Below are positions 26,369 to 36,275 of a stretch of DNA of 64,000 nucleotides, in pieces. This DNA is from Wukongibacter sp050859025 (lineage in GTDB: Bacteria > Bacillota > Clostridia > Peptostreptococcales > Caminicellaceae): positions 5,332,001 to 5,396,000 of the forward strand of contig NZ_CP138200.1 of the NCBI RefSeq assembly GCF_050859025.1, in the 5' to 3' direction. The translations under genes were made by a program, and so were the position numbers. The notes under the pieces are model-generated. The model did no database searches and was not told the DNA's origin. It saw nothing but the letters and a program-made list of their open reading frames with translations. Positions within the stretch are counted from its first letter, which is position 1. Each line of letters begins with the position of its first letter.

Positions 26369-26533
26369 ATGGAATTTCTATCTGCCTTTATTTTCTTTAT
26401 TCTTTTTAACACCATTATTAATAATAGAAGATTTACTAAGTTAGAATGTAAAATAGATTATCTAAATGATACAATTGAAAAATTGAATTCTCGTATAGAT
26501 GAGCTTTCTAATAGATTATCTAAGTATGAATAA
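26369..26533 (+). CDS. Small membrane-anchored coiled-coil protein, 54 residues
   Basis: The frame encodes MEFLSAFIFFILFNTIINN, a membrane segment, followed by a heptad-rich helix (IDYLNDTIEKLNSRIDELSN). Such short anchor-plus-coil proteins are common in Firmicutes and usually unannotated. The purine-rich GGAAAGGA lies 15 bases before the ATG, a little far. A terminator follows 45 bases after the stop, which supports a real gene. Confidence 0.5.
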   Translation: MEFLSAFIFFILFNTIINNRRFTKLECKIDYLNDTIEKLNSRIDELSNRLSKYE

Positions 26534-26576
26534 GTCCCTAATTAAGGTCTTATTACTTCTCTATTTCCCTTAAATT

Positions 26577-26609
26577 AAAAAAATAGCAATCTAATAATTG
26601 CTATTTTTT
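26577..26609. terminator. Bidirectional terminator
   Basis: AAAAAATAGCAAT ... ATTGCTATTTTTT hairpin with T runs on both strands, between the small gene at 26369 and the convergent hydrolase gene. Confidence 0.8.
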
Positions 26610-26695
26610 GTATAATTCATCAAACCAAGAGGTTAATTTAATCATCCTAGCTAGTCAAATAAAATTTCTAAATTGCTTTAACTCCTTAAAGAGTA

Positions 26696-27592
26696 TTAAT
26701 TTCCCTTTATATATTTTAAAAATCCGTCCTCCATAATTATCTTAATCATTCCTATGTCATTTAAATATTCAACATAGGATCTTAGCATTTTTTCCGTTAC
26801 AAAATATTTGTATCTGGTTTTTACATTAATCTTCCATTTCATAATAACTGTCCTCATAATTTCTTCCATTGTCATAGCGTCCTCTATTACATCATATACC
26901 TTTGTCGCCCTATTCTTATAGAAATCTATATTATCAGCTATAAGATTTTTAATATCATTGTACATCCCTCTGTGGGCAACTATATATTTACTGCATTTTA
27001 GATCATAAAGCTTTTCTTTACTCTTTAAATCCTCTGTAAGTATAAAGGCATAGGGCATTTTTGCACTCCTCATTACTCCATAGCTTATAAGGGCATCACC
27101 TATATATCCTACATCATCAGGAGTGATAATGCATATGTGGGCAGGGCTATGGCCTGGTGTATGAAATATTTTAAATTTTACCCCACACACATCTACATTG
27201 TCCTGATTATCCCAAATCATAATATCAGTTTTGCAAACCATATGTCCAAGATGCTCCCTTACATATGACATGCCCTGACTGCTGTAATAGACCTTGAGAT
27301 TTGTCAGTGAACTACAAATAAGAGCTTCATATGCTGACATAGCTACAATGCAATCATATTTATTCTTTAAATGTGTAATGTTTCCTATATGATCTATATG
27401 GGCATGGCTGCATATTATCCCAGCTACCTTAAAGTTATTCTTTTCTAAAAGCTTATCTATTCCTTTTTGCTCTCCCCCTGCCCATCCTGAATCTAACATA
27501 ATAATTTCTTCTTCGTTAATCTTATAAAAAGGTATATATGTCATTCCAGTATTAATATAAAATGTATTTCCCTTTACTTTTTTTATCTCCAT
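26696..27592 (-). CDS. Metallo-beta-lactamase-fold hydrolase
   Basis: A 298-residue cytoplasmic protein with the binuclear metal motif SHAHIDHIG, then HTPGHSPAHICI, IGDALISYG and VAHRG, all ligands of the MBL fold. The C-terminal 70 residues are helical (CTERM winged-helix-like: MEEIMRTVIMKWKINVKTRY), as in many Clostridia MBL hydrolases of unknown substrate. A GGAGGAAGC site precedes the ATG. It is a single gene; the substrate is not evident. Confidence 0.9.
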   Translation of the reverse strand: MEIKKVKGNTFYINTGMTYIPFYKINEEEIIMLDSGWAGGEQKGIDKLLEKNNFKVAGIICSHAHIDHIGNITHLKNKYDCIVAMSAYEALICSSLTNLKVYYSSQGMSYVREHLGHMVCKTDIMIWDNQDNVDVCGVKFKIFHTPGHSPAHICIITPDDVGYIGDALISYGVMRSAKMPYAFILTEDLKSKEKLYDLKCSKYIVAHRGMYNDIKNLIADNIDFYKNRATKVYDVIEDAMTMEEIMRTVIMKWKINVKTRYKYFVTEKMLRSYVEYLNDIGMIKIIMEDGFLKYIKGN

Positions 27593-28200
27593 ATGCTTCC
27601 TCCATTTTTCAAGTTTCTACTTGAATCCCTATATAGATAACCAACGTCAATGTTTAAAATATTCATCTATAGAACTCTTGTAAATACCTTTAATAAATAC
27701 CCCTACTGCTCTGCTTCCTCTAAAGCTCTATCAACTTCTACTATTATTGATTCTAATTCTATAGTCTCATTGTATTTCATATCTCTATCTGTTATTTTTA
27801 TTAACCTCATAATGATATCACAATTATCCAAAGACTATATAACCTTTTTTTACTCATTTGTAACCAACATATCGTCAATCCTAAAGTAAATACTATCTCT
27901 AATTTATTAATTTTGAGAGTATATGTCAACAGGATTTTATCTATTAAAATTTAATAGCTGGAATTTCTATATTATATTTTCCAAATAATTTATATCGTAA
28001 TTGAACAGAGTCCTCACTCTTCTCATTATACTAAAAATAGGGTCTAAAAGATAAAACACGATTATAAGTCCTAATATTGATACATTAATAACAAAATATT
28101 AATAATTTATAACATGTTCTTTATATAAAAATAGTTTCTTTAAAGCAATATATAATAAATACCAGTAATATATGGATTCCATATTGTTTTTCAAATAATA
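27593..28200. other. Intergenic region with decayed sequence
   Basis: No complete gene stands out. A 35-codon minus-strand frame (27703-27810, MRLIKITDRDMKYNETIELE...) may be a small gene or a relic but has no good ribosome site. The rest is AT-rich. Confidence 0.4.
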
Positions 28201-28649
28201 AAAGGAGTATTTTCAAGTGCATCGGGACTGGGAAGTGCACCTATAGCCGCTGCTGCTATGACAAATACGGCCTTCAATTCTGGTTTACCTATCCCCTATA
28301 TTGGACAGCTTATCGTTACTATTGGTCTTATGTTCTTTGCCTTTACAACTATTTTGTGCTGGAACTATTATGGCGAAAGATATACTGAGTATCTTTTTGG
28401 AGTAAAGGGTATAAAGGCTTACAGATATATATTTATTGGTATTGTAGCTCTAGGAGCTTTTAATATTTAATATGGATTATGGAAGATATAGTGAACGGAT
28501 TAATGGCTATTTCAAACCTTATTGCCATCATTGGATTAAGTGGAATCATAGTATATGAGACTAGGGAATACTTTAACTCTTCTTATCCTTTTTTTGTATT
28601 TATAGGGACAAATACTTCAATATATACAAAACAATTATTTACAGAATAA
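28201..28649 (+). pseudogene. Relic of an alanine/glycine:cation symporter (AGCS) gene
   Basis: The frame KGVFSSASGLGSAPIAAAAM matches the AGCS motif GVFSNEAGLGSAP, and the following segments (IVTIGLMFFAFTTILCWNYY, GERYTEYLFG) fit the C-terminal half of these permeases. It stops at 28470, then resumes in another frame from 28473 with MEDIVNGLMAISNLIAIIGL and YETREYF. The N-terminal two thirds are missing, so only a C-terminal fragment with one frameshift remains. Confidence 0.8.
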
Positions 28650-28744
28650 GCATTATATTGTAATATTATTATAGTTATTATTTGTAATTTTACATAATAA
28701 TGTATTGACAGTTATAAATAGAAAGGGGCTAGTTCAAATCTATT

Positions 28745-29422
28745 ATGGTAGATGTCTATGCAATAAAGATTAATAATTACCTAAGCACCTCTGATTTCAA
28801 TAGACTTATGTCTTTTTTACCAAAGGAAAAGCGTGATAAAATAAGAAAATTTCTTAAATATGAAGATTCTCTAAGAAGCCTTTTGGGAGATATTCTAGTT
28901 AGAAATATTCTCAGCAGTAAACTAAAAATAAGTAATGAAAAGCTTGTTTTTAGTAAAAATGAGTATGGGAAACCTTATTTAAAAAATTCAGATGAAATTT
29001 ATTTTAATATTTCCCATTCTGGAGAATGGGTGGTCTGTGCATTTGACGATTCAGATATAGGTATAGACATTGAAAAAATTTATCCCATAGATTATGATGG
29101 AATAGCAAAATCATTCTTTTCACCAAAAGAATGTAAGGATCTTTACGCAAAGCTCGAATCAGAGCGGCTTTCATATTTCTATGATTTATGGACGTTAAAG
29201 GAGAGTTATATTAAATCCGATGGTAGAGGTCTATCTGCTCCATTAGATTCTTTTTCAATAAGAATTGTTAATAATAGCATTATAGTAGAAACTAAAGAGC
29301 TGCTAAAGGATTGCTTTTTTAGACAATATGATATTGATAGTAATTATAAGATGGCAATATGTACTTCAAAAAAAGAAATGCCACAGGATGTGACTATAAA
29401 AAAAATTGATGATCTCTATTAG
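28745..29422 (+). CDS. Sfp-type 4'-phosphopantetheinyl transferase
   Basis: It transfers phosphopantetheine from CoA to carrier proteins. The Sfp signature is intact: GIDIEKI for metal binding, then FYDLWTLKESYIKSDGRGLS with the WxxKES motif. The length of 225 residues is typical of Sfp rather than the shorter AcpS. There are no carrier-protein or polyketide/non-ribosomal genes nearby, so its partner lies elsewhere. GAAAGGGG lies 14 bases before the ATG, slightly distant. Confidence 0.92.
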   Translation: MVDVYAIKINNYLSTSDFNRLMSFLPKEKRDKIRKFLKYEDSLRSLLGDILVRNILSSKLKISNEKLVFSKNEYGKPYLKNSDEIYFNISHSGEWVVCAFDDSDIGIDIEKIYPIDYDGIAKSFFSPKECKDLYAKLESERLSYFYDLWTLKESYIKSDGRGLSAPLDSFSIRIVNNSIIVETKELLKDCFFRQYDIDSNYKMAICTSKKEMPQDVTIKKIDDLY

Positions 29423-29490
29423 GAGATCTAAAATCCTCGTACAAAAACGGCTCTAATTATTCTGTCTTAAAATATATCAAAGTTAGTTAG

Positions 29491-29517
29491 AAAATTGCTC
29501 ATTTAAGAGCAATTTTT
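29491..29517. terminator. Bidirectional terminator
   Basis: AAAATTGCTC ATTTAA GAGCAATTTTT between the Sfp-type gene and the convergent secreted-protein gene. Confidence 0.8.
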
Positions 29518-29560
29518 CCAACTAATTTTTTATTACATCATCTCTATTTATTTATCTATT

Positions 29561-31756
29561 CTAATTTTTTTTATTTGAACCATTTATATGGTCTGCCCAA
29601 TTTTGTCCTGTTGGATTAGGTGTATCTGGATATGGTAAATGTGCTTTTGAAATCCTAAGTAATGTTAGAAAATCATATCTTAAAGATACTGTTGAACCTC
29701 CCCAATTCTGGGCGAGTACATCAAAAGCTCTATGGACATCAGCCTTCATATCATTCCATTCAGAATCCGTTGGAACGCCTTGTCTATAGAATAGTCTTAA
29801 TTGATCGAAGAAGTCCTCAAAATCTGCCCATGTTAGCTGTGTGTCATAAATATGTGAGGTATCACTATTGCAAGCTTCAATCATAGAGCGAACGTTTTCC
29901 ACATGGCTTGCAAAACCAGATAATTCAAATTCTGCTGCAAAATCTGTTGCAGCTAAAGCTCTTTCACGATGGGTTGTAAATATACCTTTTTGCAAGAAAC
30001 CGTATACGCCTCTATTATAGGCATAATTAACACATACGAACTCTGTCCAAGGGTCTGTAGCATTTTCAACAAATTCCTTAAACCTTATTTTAGGTACCGA
30101 GTATAAGAACTCTCTTGTCATAGTTAAGCTAATCGCTGATGAAATAGCTGAAGCAACATATTTTGCATCGTCTGCATCTCCCGTTATTAGCTTAGTATAT
30201 TCATCATGTTTTGCGTCGGGTGCCAGATAGTCAGGGTACTCTCCCTTGCATTCATTGAAGTTACCAGCTTCCTGTTGGAAAGGACCATCGGGATGTTCCT
30301 TTTGAATAGGACAATACCATGTTTCACCGTCTATAATTACAGGATTATTGGTGAAACCAGAACTTTCAGGAACAACACCAAAGGTAAAGTTTTCTTTAGT
30401 ACCAAGACCGCACATATAGTGAGGATTAATTCTAAAGGTTTCCTGTGCAAATCCTAAACCCATTGCTACGAATTTTGATGGCACCCACATACGTAAACCT
30501 TCTACACCATTAACAGGATAATCTACCGAATGAGGTTCAGTGATAATAAGTTGTGTATCACTTACAGGATTATAGACAATTAGGTGATTAGTGTTTGGTG
30601 CTACATTTGTATCATAGTAAGCTGTTGTATTGTCGACAAGATCTGATAGCTTTAAATTAGTTTTTCCTTTATGCCAACTTGATGGAAGCTTTGCATATTG
30701 TGTATAAGGTATATCACCTCTCATTAAGTTGACCTTAATATTTTCAGGATTAATTACATTTCCATTCTTATTACCCTTTACCTTTATTGTTTTAGTGGTA
30801 TCAAAGGGAAGTACTCTTTCATACCCTTTAAGATTGATGGTAACTGTATTACCTTCCTTGATAAAGGAATCAGCACCTTCGATACTGGCTATTTCAGATG
30901 TTGTATCAAAGCTAATTGACCAAACATCAAAGCTTGTACCATCCCAAACATATTCTTTATTGGGATTAGCAATATAAAATAGCCATTCAAACTTTGTATC
31001 GCTTTCATTAACTACCACATATCCATGTGCTGGTTCAGTTTTGGCAGGGGCATTAATTGGTAAGTCAGGGGCTTCGCCGGGTAGATCTACTATATAATCA
31101 AGGCTTTCACTGGATGTAGTACCGTGGTCATTTACCAGCTCACACCTATATGTATAGATTCCATTAGTTTTTCCAGTGAAGGATTTGGATGCACTTTGTG
31201 CATTTGGAGAATTGTCATTAAGGTCCTGTGCATAAATTAATTCTTCGTTTTCATAAAGTAACCATGCATATCCATTATTACCCCACCACATATTCATATT
31301 GATGCTGTAATCATTTTCTCCATTCCACTTATCCTTTGAAAGCTGAGGAACATCAGGAGCACCTGCTGCTGCATATGGACCATCGGTGCTTACATTTACA
31401 GTAACTTCTTTACTGAATATAGAATCAGAGCCATTGTATAGTTCGCACTTATATGTATAATCTCCAGGTAATTTAGCTGTAACAGGATAATAGATATCAT
31501 TAGAAGCCTTTGAGTTAGGAGTCAGTGGTTTTGTTTTAACCACCTGATTATTTTCATATAACTTCATGGACGAAGCAATATTGTTCTTAGGAACTACTAT
31601 ACTAACAGTATGGTAACCATTACTTTCTGTAGTATTTACAGTGAGCTCTGCTGGTTCCAATGTGTTAGCTTCTATTCCCGATGCACTAGGTATAACAGAA
31701 AATACCATTAGCAATACCAATAAATAATTAATAATTTTTTTAGATTTTACTTTCAT
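29561..31756 (-). CDS. Secreted chitin-type protein with putative lysozyme-fold domain
   Basis: The 731-residue protein begins with a signal peptide (cleaved near residue 27-30). Two Ig-like repeats (35-122 and 138-223) share NMWWGNNG..WLLYENEELIYAQDLNDNSP with the repeats of the chitinase next door. A carbohydrate-binding-like beta domain follows (245-345). The last half (about 350-720) contains FAQETFRINPHYMCGLGTKENF with Glu455, then GPFQQEAGNFNEC, which looks like a glycoside hydrolase of the lysozyme superfamily. That catalytic reading is tentative. It lies 358 bases downstream of the GH18 chitinase gene on the same strand, so both probably act on chitin or cell-wall polymers. Confidence 0.8.
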   Translation of the reverse strand: MKVKSKKIINYLLVLLMVFSVIPSASGIEANTLEPAELTVNTTESNGYHTVSIVVPKNNIASSMKLYENNQVVKTKPLTPNSKASNDIYYPVTAKLPGDYTYKCELYNGSDSIFSKEVTVNVSTDGPYAAAGAPDVPQLSKDKWNGENDYSINMNMWWGNNGYAWLLYENEELIYAQDLNDNSPNAQSASKSFTGKTNGIYTYRCELVNDHGTTSSESLDYIVDLPGEAPDLPINAPAKTEPAHGYVVVNESDTKFEWLFYIANPNKEYVWDGTSFDVWSISFDTTSEIASIEGADSFIKEGNTVTINLKGYERVLPFDTTKTIKVKGNKNGNVINPENIKVNLMRGDIPYTQYAKLPSSWHKGKTNLKLSDLVDNTTAYYDTNVAPNTNHLIVYNPVSDTQLIITEPHSVDYPVNGVEGLRMWVPSKFVAMGLGFAQETFRINPHYMCGLGTKENFTFGVVPESSGFTNNPVIIDGETWYCPIQKEHPDGPFQQEAGNFNECKGEYPDYLAPDAKHDEYTKLITGDADDAKYVASAISSAISLTMTREFLYSVPKIRFKEFVENATDPWTEFVCVNYAYNRGVYGFLQKGIFTTHRERALAATDFAAEFELSGFASHVENVRSMIEACNSDTSHIYDTQLTWADFEDFFDQLRLFYRQGVPTDSEWNDMKADVHRAFDVLAQNWGGSTVSLRYDFLTLLRISKAHLPYPDTPNPTGQNWADHINGSNKKN

Positions 31757-31813
31757 ATTATTATTAGTCTCCCTTCTTTTATTAAGCTACCAGTTTGCAA
31801 TTTATTTTTAAAT

Positions 31814-31917
31814 TATAGATATCCCAGTCAAAGCTTTAATTTATACACATCAAAAATCCTAAGATTCATCAGATATTTTGATATGTATAAATTGAGATTT
31901 ACTTGGGACTCTCTATA
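31814..31917. repeat. 105-bp palindromic repeat, copy 1
   Basis: The unit opens TATAGATATCCCAGTCAAAG and closes ACTTGGGACTCTCTATA. The two halves are nearly inverted copies, so it folds into one long hairpin around AAAAATCCTAAGATTCATC. It lies between the two secreted-protein genes. Other copies are at 34366, 45868 and 45970. Confidence 0.75.
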
Positions 31918-31963
31918 TCTTACTTCCTAGATCTTTATGAAAAATTGAATTATCGTTATAAAT

Positions 31964-32005
31964 TTGTTATAACAGGTTGCCTTTAGAGCAACCTACTTAT
32001 AACAA
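31964..32005 (-). terminator. Terminator-like hairpin after the chitinase gene
   Basis: TTGTTATAA..TAGGTTGC and GGCAACCTGTTATAACAA form a stable hairpin about 110 bases past the chitinase stop; an AT-rich tail follows. Confidence 0.55.
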
Positions 32006-32113
32006 ACCCTCAGATTGTCTTTAAAATCTAGTATATTAAATAGTTTTAATAGCTTATGTGAAAGTTTAAGACTGAATCACAATAAAATGCAAACCTTATC
32101 CTAATATTCATAC

Positions 32114-34330
32114 TTATTTAATGCTTACTGTGATTTCAGAGCTGGTTGTAGTACCAAAAGCATTGATAAGCTCACATTTATAGGTATATGTACCAGATGA
32201 TTTTCCAGTAATATCATAGGATGCCGACTGTTGATTTGGTGAGTTATCAGTAAGGGGTGCAGAGTGTATTAACTGATTATTCTCATAGAGTTTCCATAGA
32301 GTTCCATTGTTTCCCCACCACATGTTCATTGTAATAGTATAATTCTCTTTATTATCCCAGTTATTATGAGATAGTACAGGAGTGGCTGGCTTATCCTCTG
32401 CATTAGTTGGATTTCCAACAATAACTGTCATTTCATCACTAGCAACAGTTCCAAATTTATTTATAAGCTCACAGCTATATGTATATGTGCCATCTGCCTT
32501 GTTTGTAATAGAGTAAGAAGCAATCTGCTTATTAGGAGAATTGTCATTAAGGTCTTCTGTATGTATTAACTCATTATTCTCAAACAGCTTCCAGGAAGTC
32601 CCGTTATTACCAGATTCCATAGTCATTGTTACGCTGTAGTTCCCATCATTATCATTGTTATCATTATTTAAGATAGGTTTTCCAGGTGCACCTATAGCTC
32701 CTCCATTTTTATTTACTGTAACAGTAAAAGGGGTTCCCGAGGCTACACCATATTTATTTATCAATTCACAGGTATATTCATATATACCATCTGGCTTATC
32801 CTCAATAGAATAAGAAGCAGTTTGAGTCTCGGGCGAATTATCGTTAAGGGCTTCGGAATGTATTAACTGACCATTTTCATACAATTTCCATGAAGTTCCG
32901 TTATTGCCAGAATCCATAGTCATTGTTATGGTATAGCTACCGTTATCATCAATATTGTCTATATCATTTTCTATATCTCGTCCACTTAGTACAGGTATCC
33001 CCGGTTTCTTATTTTCCACATTTTTAATTAGCTTGTCATATATTAAGGATGTCATTGGATATCCATTTATATCATCACCAGAGATTTCCCATACAATTAT
33101 ACCACCGAATTTTTCCTCATTTATGTAATCGCACCGTTCAGCCAGAGATATTTCGTCTTCATATGTAAGCATTACACCCAAGGATGGATTATAGAGATAT
33201 GGAACCTTTGCATAAGGGTCTCTATATTTTGTATACCCTGAAGTATTTTCTAACTGCTTCAACTTGAAATATGGATATTGACCGCCAGGACTTTGTTGAG
33301 AGTCCCAGTCACCTACTGGTGCCCCATTCGCTTTAGCAAATAGTCCGTCCGTTCCAGTATCAGGATCTACATTTTTCCATCCTCTCGAATAGAATGGACT
33401 TCCTACATTGAGCTTATGAGCCGGTACCTTATAGGTATCTCTATAAAGCTTCATGGCATAATTCATATTGTATTTGTTTTTTATATCAACTGGTGCTTCA
33501 GAGGAAGGATCGTTGGGATTAGCATATAAAGGAGAAAGATGATTTGTAATACTATCCCATGCCCCATGAAAATCATAGGTCATTATATTGATGAAATCTA
33601 AGTATTGATGGTAGATATCCGGATCTTGTTTTCCTTCAATTTTATCGTAACCAGCAGGTGCAGCAATGGTTAGCATTTTATCAGGCATATCGTTATCATT
33701 ATATGCTTGTCTTAGCTCAGCTAAAAGTAATGTAAAGTTCTCTCTATCTTCTGGTCCTCCAGGACATCCACGATCATATTGATCGTTTGGATCTTTAGGT
33801 CTATTAATAGATGGATATTCCCAATCAAGGTCAATACCATCAATAAATGGATACTTTTTTAGAAATTCAATACAGCTGTTAATAAAGGTAGCTCGATCTT
33901 CTTTAGTTAATGCCATTGCATGGAAATTTTCCCCTCTAGTCCAGCCTCCTACAGATACAAGCACCTTTACATTAGGATACTGGGTTTTATAGTATTTATA
34001 TTCCCCAAAATGACCTCTAAGAGCGTCTGGCTCCCAGCCTTCTGAATGCTCAAAGGTCTTTTCATAATCCGCGAAGGTATCAATACTTGCTAGCCTAAAG
34101 CTATTGTCTACGGTAAAGAATCCATGATTTATTACTGTTACTTTGTCCCACGGTATCATCGACACTTTAAAATTGTTATGACCAGCTTGGTATATTCCCC
34201 AGTTTGGAAAATATACTACGATGTTTTTACTAGATGATTGGGTAGTAGAGTCTAAAGCAAAGCAAAACTGTGTAAACAATGCTGTCAATACCAAGGTTAT
34301 TATTAAGGTACTTTTGATAATTTTTTTCAC
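32114..34330 (-). CDS. Secreted GH18 chitinase with three Ig-like repeats
   Basis: It hydrolyses chitin outside the cell to chitobiose-sized products. A signal peptide (1-26) is followed by a GH18 barrel with SVGGW (126-130) and DGIDLDWE (164-171), catalytic Glu171. The substrate-assisted MTYDFHGAWD and final GGIIVWEISGDD motifs are also present. After about residue 445 come three repeats of about 90 residues, each with NNGT(S/L)WKLYEN..LIHS/T..LNDNSP. These resemble the ChitinaseA-type Ig domains used for substrate binding. The start is GTG. Its repeats match those of the adjacent 731-residue protein. Confidence 0.95.
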   Translation of the reverse strand: MKKIIKSTLIITLVLTALFTQFCFALDSTTQSSSKNIVVYFPNWGIYQAGHNNFKVSMIPWDKVTVINHGFFTVDNSFRLASIDTFADYEKTFEHSEGWEPDALRGHFGEYKYYKTQYPNVKVLVSVGGWTRGENFHAMALTKEDRATFINSCIEFLKKYPFIDGIDLDWEYPSINRPKDPNDQYDRGCPGGPEDRENFTLLLAELRQAYNDNDMPDKMLTIAAPAGYDKIEGKQDPDIYHQYLDFINIMTYDFHGAWDSITNHLSPLYANPNDPSSEAPVDIKNKYNMNYAMKLYRDTYKVPAHKLNVGSPFYSRGWKNVDPDTGTDGLFAKANGAPVGDWDSQQSPGGQYPYFKLKQLENTSGYTKYRDPYAKVPYLYNPSLGVMLTYEDEISLAERCDYINEEKFGGIIVWEISGDDINGYPMTSLIYDKLIKNVENKKPGIPVLSGRDIENDIDNIDDNGSYTITMTMDSGNNGTSWKLYENGQLIHSEALNDNSPETQTASYSIEDKPDGIYEYTCELINKYGVASGTPFTVTVNKNGGAIGAPGKPILNNDNNDNDGNYSVTMTMESGNNGTSWKLFENNELIHTEDLNDNSPNKQIASYSITNKADGTYTYSCELINKFGTVASDEMTVIVGNPTNAEDKPATPVLSHNNWDNKENYTITMNMWWGNNGTLWKLYENNQLIHSAPLTDNSPNQQSASYDITGKSSGTYTYKCELINAFGTTTSSEITVSIK

Positions 34331-34365
34331 GGCATTTTCAACTCCTTTTAAAAAAATGGTTTTAT

Positions 34366-34470
34366 TATAGAGAGTTCCAAGTAAATCTTAATTTGTACAT
34401 ATCAAAACATCCAATGCTTCTAGGGATTTTTGATGTGTATAAATTAAAGCTTTGACTGGAATCTCTATAT
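34366..34470. repeat. 105-bp palindromic repeat, copy 2 (opposite orientation)
   Basis: It begins TATAGAGAGTTCCAAGTAAA and ends TTTGACTGGAATCTCTATA, the reverse orientation of copy 1. It sits just upstream of the chitinase gene. Confidence 0.75.
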
Positions 34471-34857
34471 TTCAATTACAGTACATATAATATTCATTCA
34501 TGAATCAGCTCTAGTTAAAGTATTCACAAGATGACCTCTATAAAACACCTCCTTTAAATAGTTATATTTTAAGAATCATTAACTTAGGGCTGAGAATCAG
34601 AGATAAATATACGTACTGGTAAAAGAAATGCATGTTATACAAGATATTTTGCAGTTAGCAAGTCCAAGAAAATAAATACATATTTGTATTATTTTTACAA
34701 CAAATATTTAAAAAAAATAACTGAAATCAAGTATTTGTGCTGTTCTATTTTAAGAGATAAGCTGCTCTTTTACTTAACTCCTCGTAGTCATTTACAATAA
34801 TTACTCGCATTTAATTACTACTTTGAAAATCAAATATAAGTTATAGTATCATTTATT
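34471..34857. other. Intergenic region between chitinase and the PTS operon end
   Basis: No gene or distinct site is recognised. It should contain the promoter of the chitinase and the end of the mupG-like transcript. Confidence 0.4.
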
Positions 34858-35946
34858 CTATTTCTTTAGCTTAAACTTAAACTTCTGCCACGGCCTAATA
34901 TTGTCAATCAAGAATACTTCTTCATCAGCAATTTTTCCTACTACATTTGTCTTCCCACTATTCTTCATATCTTTTAATGCAATCTGAAGCTCTCCAGCAT
35001 ACCTTGTGTATAGAGAGCTTTCAATTAATATATCTCCCTTTTTTATCGGCTTAGGATTAAACAACTCAAAATTGTGTCCTCTATACTTTACTCTACTTTG
35101 TGTTGATCGAATCATATATTCTGAAACATCTCCCCTGTTGAAATGAAGTTCTTCTAATACAATATTTCTTTCCGGCTCTGAAATGTTTTCATCTAATTCA
35201 ACATCTAAAGTAATTATATTTTTGTCTAGTTCACTAAGAGCCCTTAACTCCTCTTCTGAAGCAAAGCAATTGGCTATAATTACATCGTCAATGAGATTTG
35301 TATTGAATAAATCCTTAGCTTGCACATCGATGGGAAGGTTTCTATGTTCTTCAAGTGTACATAATCCTTCATTTATCGGCCAAGGCCCAAACTCGGCATT
35401 ATTAGAAGATACAAAGGCTGCAGTTCTTATACCAAGATCTTTAAATTCTTTAGAACATTTAATGAAATGCTTTCTCGACAGGCCGGTATATGCATGGGGA
35501 TAAAAATTGTGACAGCCATAAAGATTGAAAACAGATGGCTCATAGGATAAAATATTATGCAAATATTTAGTTCCATTACTCATGTTTATCTCTATTTTTA
35601 AATTTTGCTTATTATAGGTCATTATACTTTCTTCATTCCCAGAAAAACCAAGATCAAGCCTTATTCCAAAGAGGCCCATTTTCTTAAAAAAATCAAGTTC
35701 ATTGAAGCTTATACCAAGGGCATCAAATACAGAAGGATCAACATCAGCTATTATTTTCATGCCTCTTGAATCCGCATATTTAACTACATCCTTAAACTTG
35801 TCAAAGGAGGAATCTGCTCCCCTATCAAGCGATATTAAGCATGTAAAGACCCTTGTAAAGCCGTACTTCACAGCTAAGTCAATGTATTTTTTAAACTCAT
35901 CGACCGATGCATTTTCTGGATATAGGGATATTCCTAGCTCTCTCAT
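34858..35946 (-). CDS. mupG: MupG-family TIM-barrel protein (DUF871), 6-phospho-glycosidase
   Basis: The N-terminal TIM barrel (MRELGISLYPENASVDEFKKYI; RVFTCLISLDRG; GIRLDLGFSG; NFYPHAYTGLS) and small C-terminal beta domain (about 240-362) match DUF871, whose characterised member MupG cleaves 6-phospho-MurNAc-GlcNAc. I chose the second of two adjacent ATGs, six bases after AGGAGG. It is the last gene of the sigma-54-controlled PTS operon, after IIA. It suggests that the imported disaccharide may contain an N-acetylated hexosamine, but the exact substrate is open. Confidence 0.85.
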   Translation of the reverse strand: MRELGISLYPENASVDEFKKYIDLAVKYGFTRVFTCLISLDRGADSSFDKFKDVVKYADSRGMKIIADVDPSVFDALGISFNELDFFKKMGLFGIRLDLGFSGNEESIMTYNKQNLKIEINMSNGTKYLHNILSYEPSVFNLYGCHNFYPHAYTGLSRKHFIKCSKEFKDLGIRTAAFVSSNNAEFGPWPINEGLCTLEEHRNLPIDVQAKDLFNTNLIDDVIIANCFASEEELRALSELDKNIITLDVELDENISEPERNIVLEELHFNRGDVSEYMIRSTQSRVKYRGHNFELFNPKPIKKGDILIESSLYTRYAGELQIALKDMKNSGKTNVVGKIADEEVFLIDNIRPWQKFKFKLKK

Positions 35947-35956
35947 CATCTACCTC

Positions 35957-36262
35957 CTAGCAATCATTTATAGATTCATATAAATCAATAAATTCAATAC
36001 ATATCTCCTTAAGCATTATGGAATTCATAAGATGATCCTGTGCGTGAACTAATAGCAAGGACATCTTCATATCTTCTCCCCCTGCCTCTTTTTGAATAAG
36101 CTCAGTTTGAAATCTATGGGCACTATTAATTTTGTCCTCTGCTAGTTCAATCCTTTCCTTAGCACCTATTATATCTGCTTTCTTTGCTAATTGTATAGCC
36201 TCTAAAGAATAGCTCTTTGCTTCTCCACTTAATGTAATCAATTGAAAAATTATTTTTTCCAT
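35957..36262 (-). CDS. PTS lactose/cellobiose-family IIA
   Basis: A 101-residue helical phosphocarrier with the conserved VHAQDHLM segment (72-79) that carries the phospho-histidine. The size and helical content are typical of the lactose/cellobiose/chitobiose IIA family. It receives phosphate from HPr and passes it to the IIB encoded at 39158. Spacing to the GH4 gene upstream is 13 bases and a GGAGGCGG site precedes the ATG, so it is cotranscribed. Confidence 0.95.
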   Translation of the reverse strand: MEKIIFQLITLSGEAKSYSLEAIQLAKKADIIGAKERIELAEDKINSAHRFQTELIQKEAGGEDMKMSLLLVHAQDHLMNSIMLKEICIEFIDLYESINDC

Positions 36263-36275
36263 ATTACCGCCTCCA

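Noticed and set aside
27650..27889. Plus-strand frame of 79 codons
   Set aside because: No ribosome site, low complexity, and the region looks like decayed intergenic DNA.
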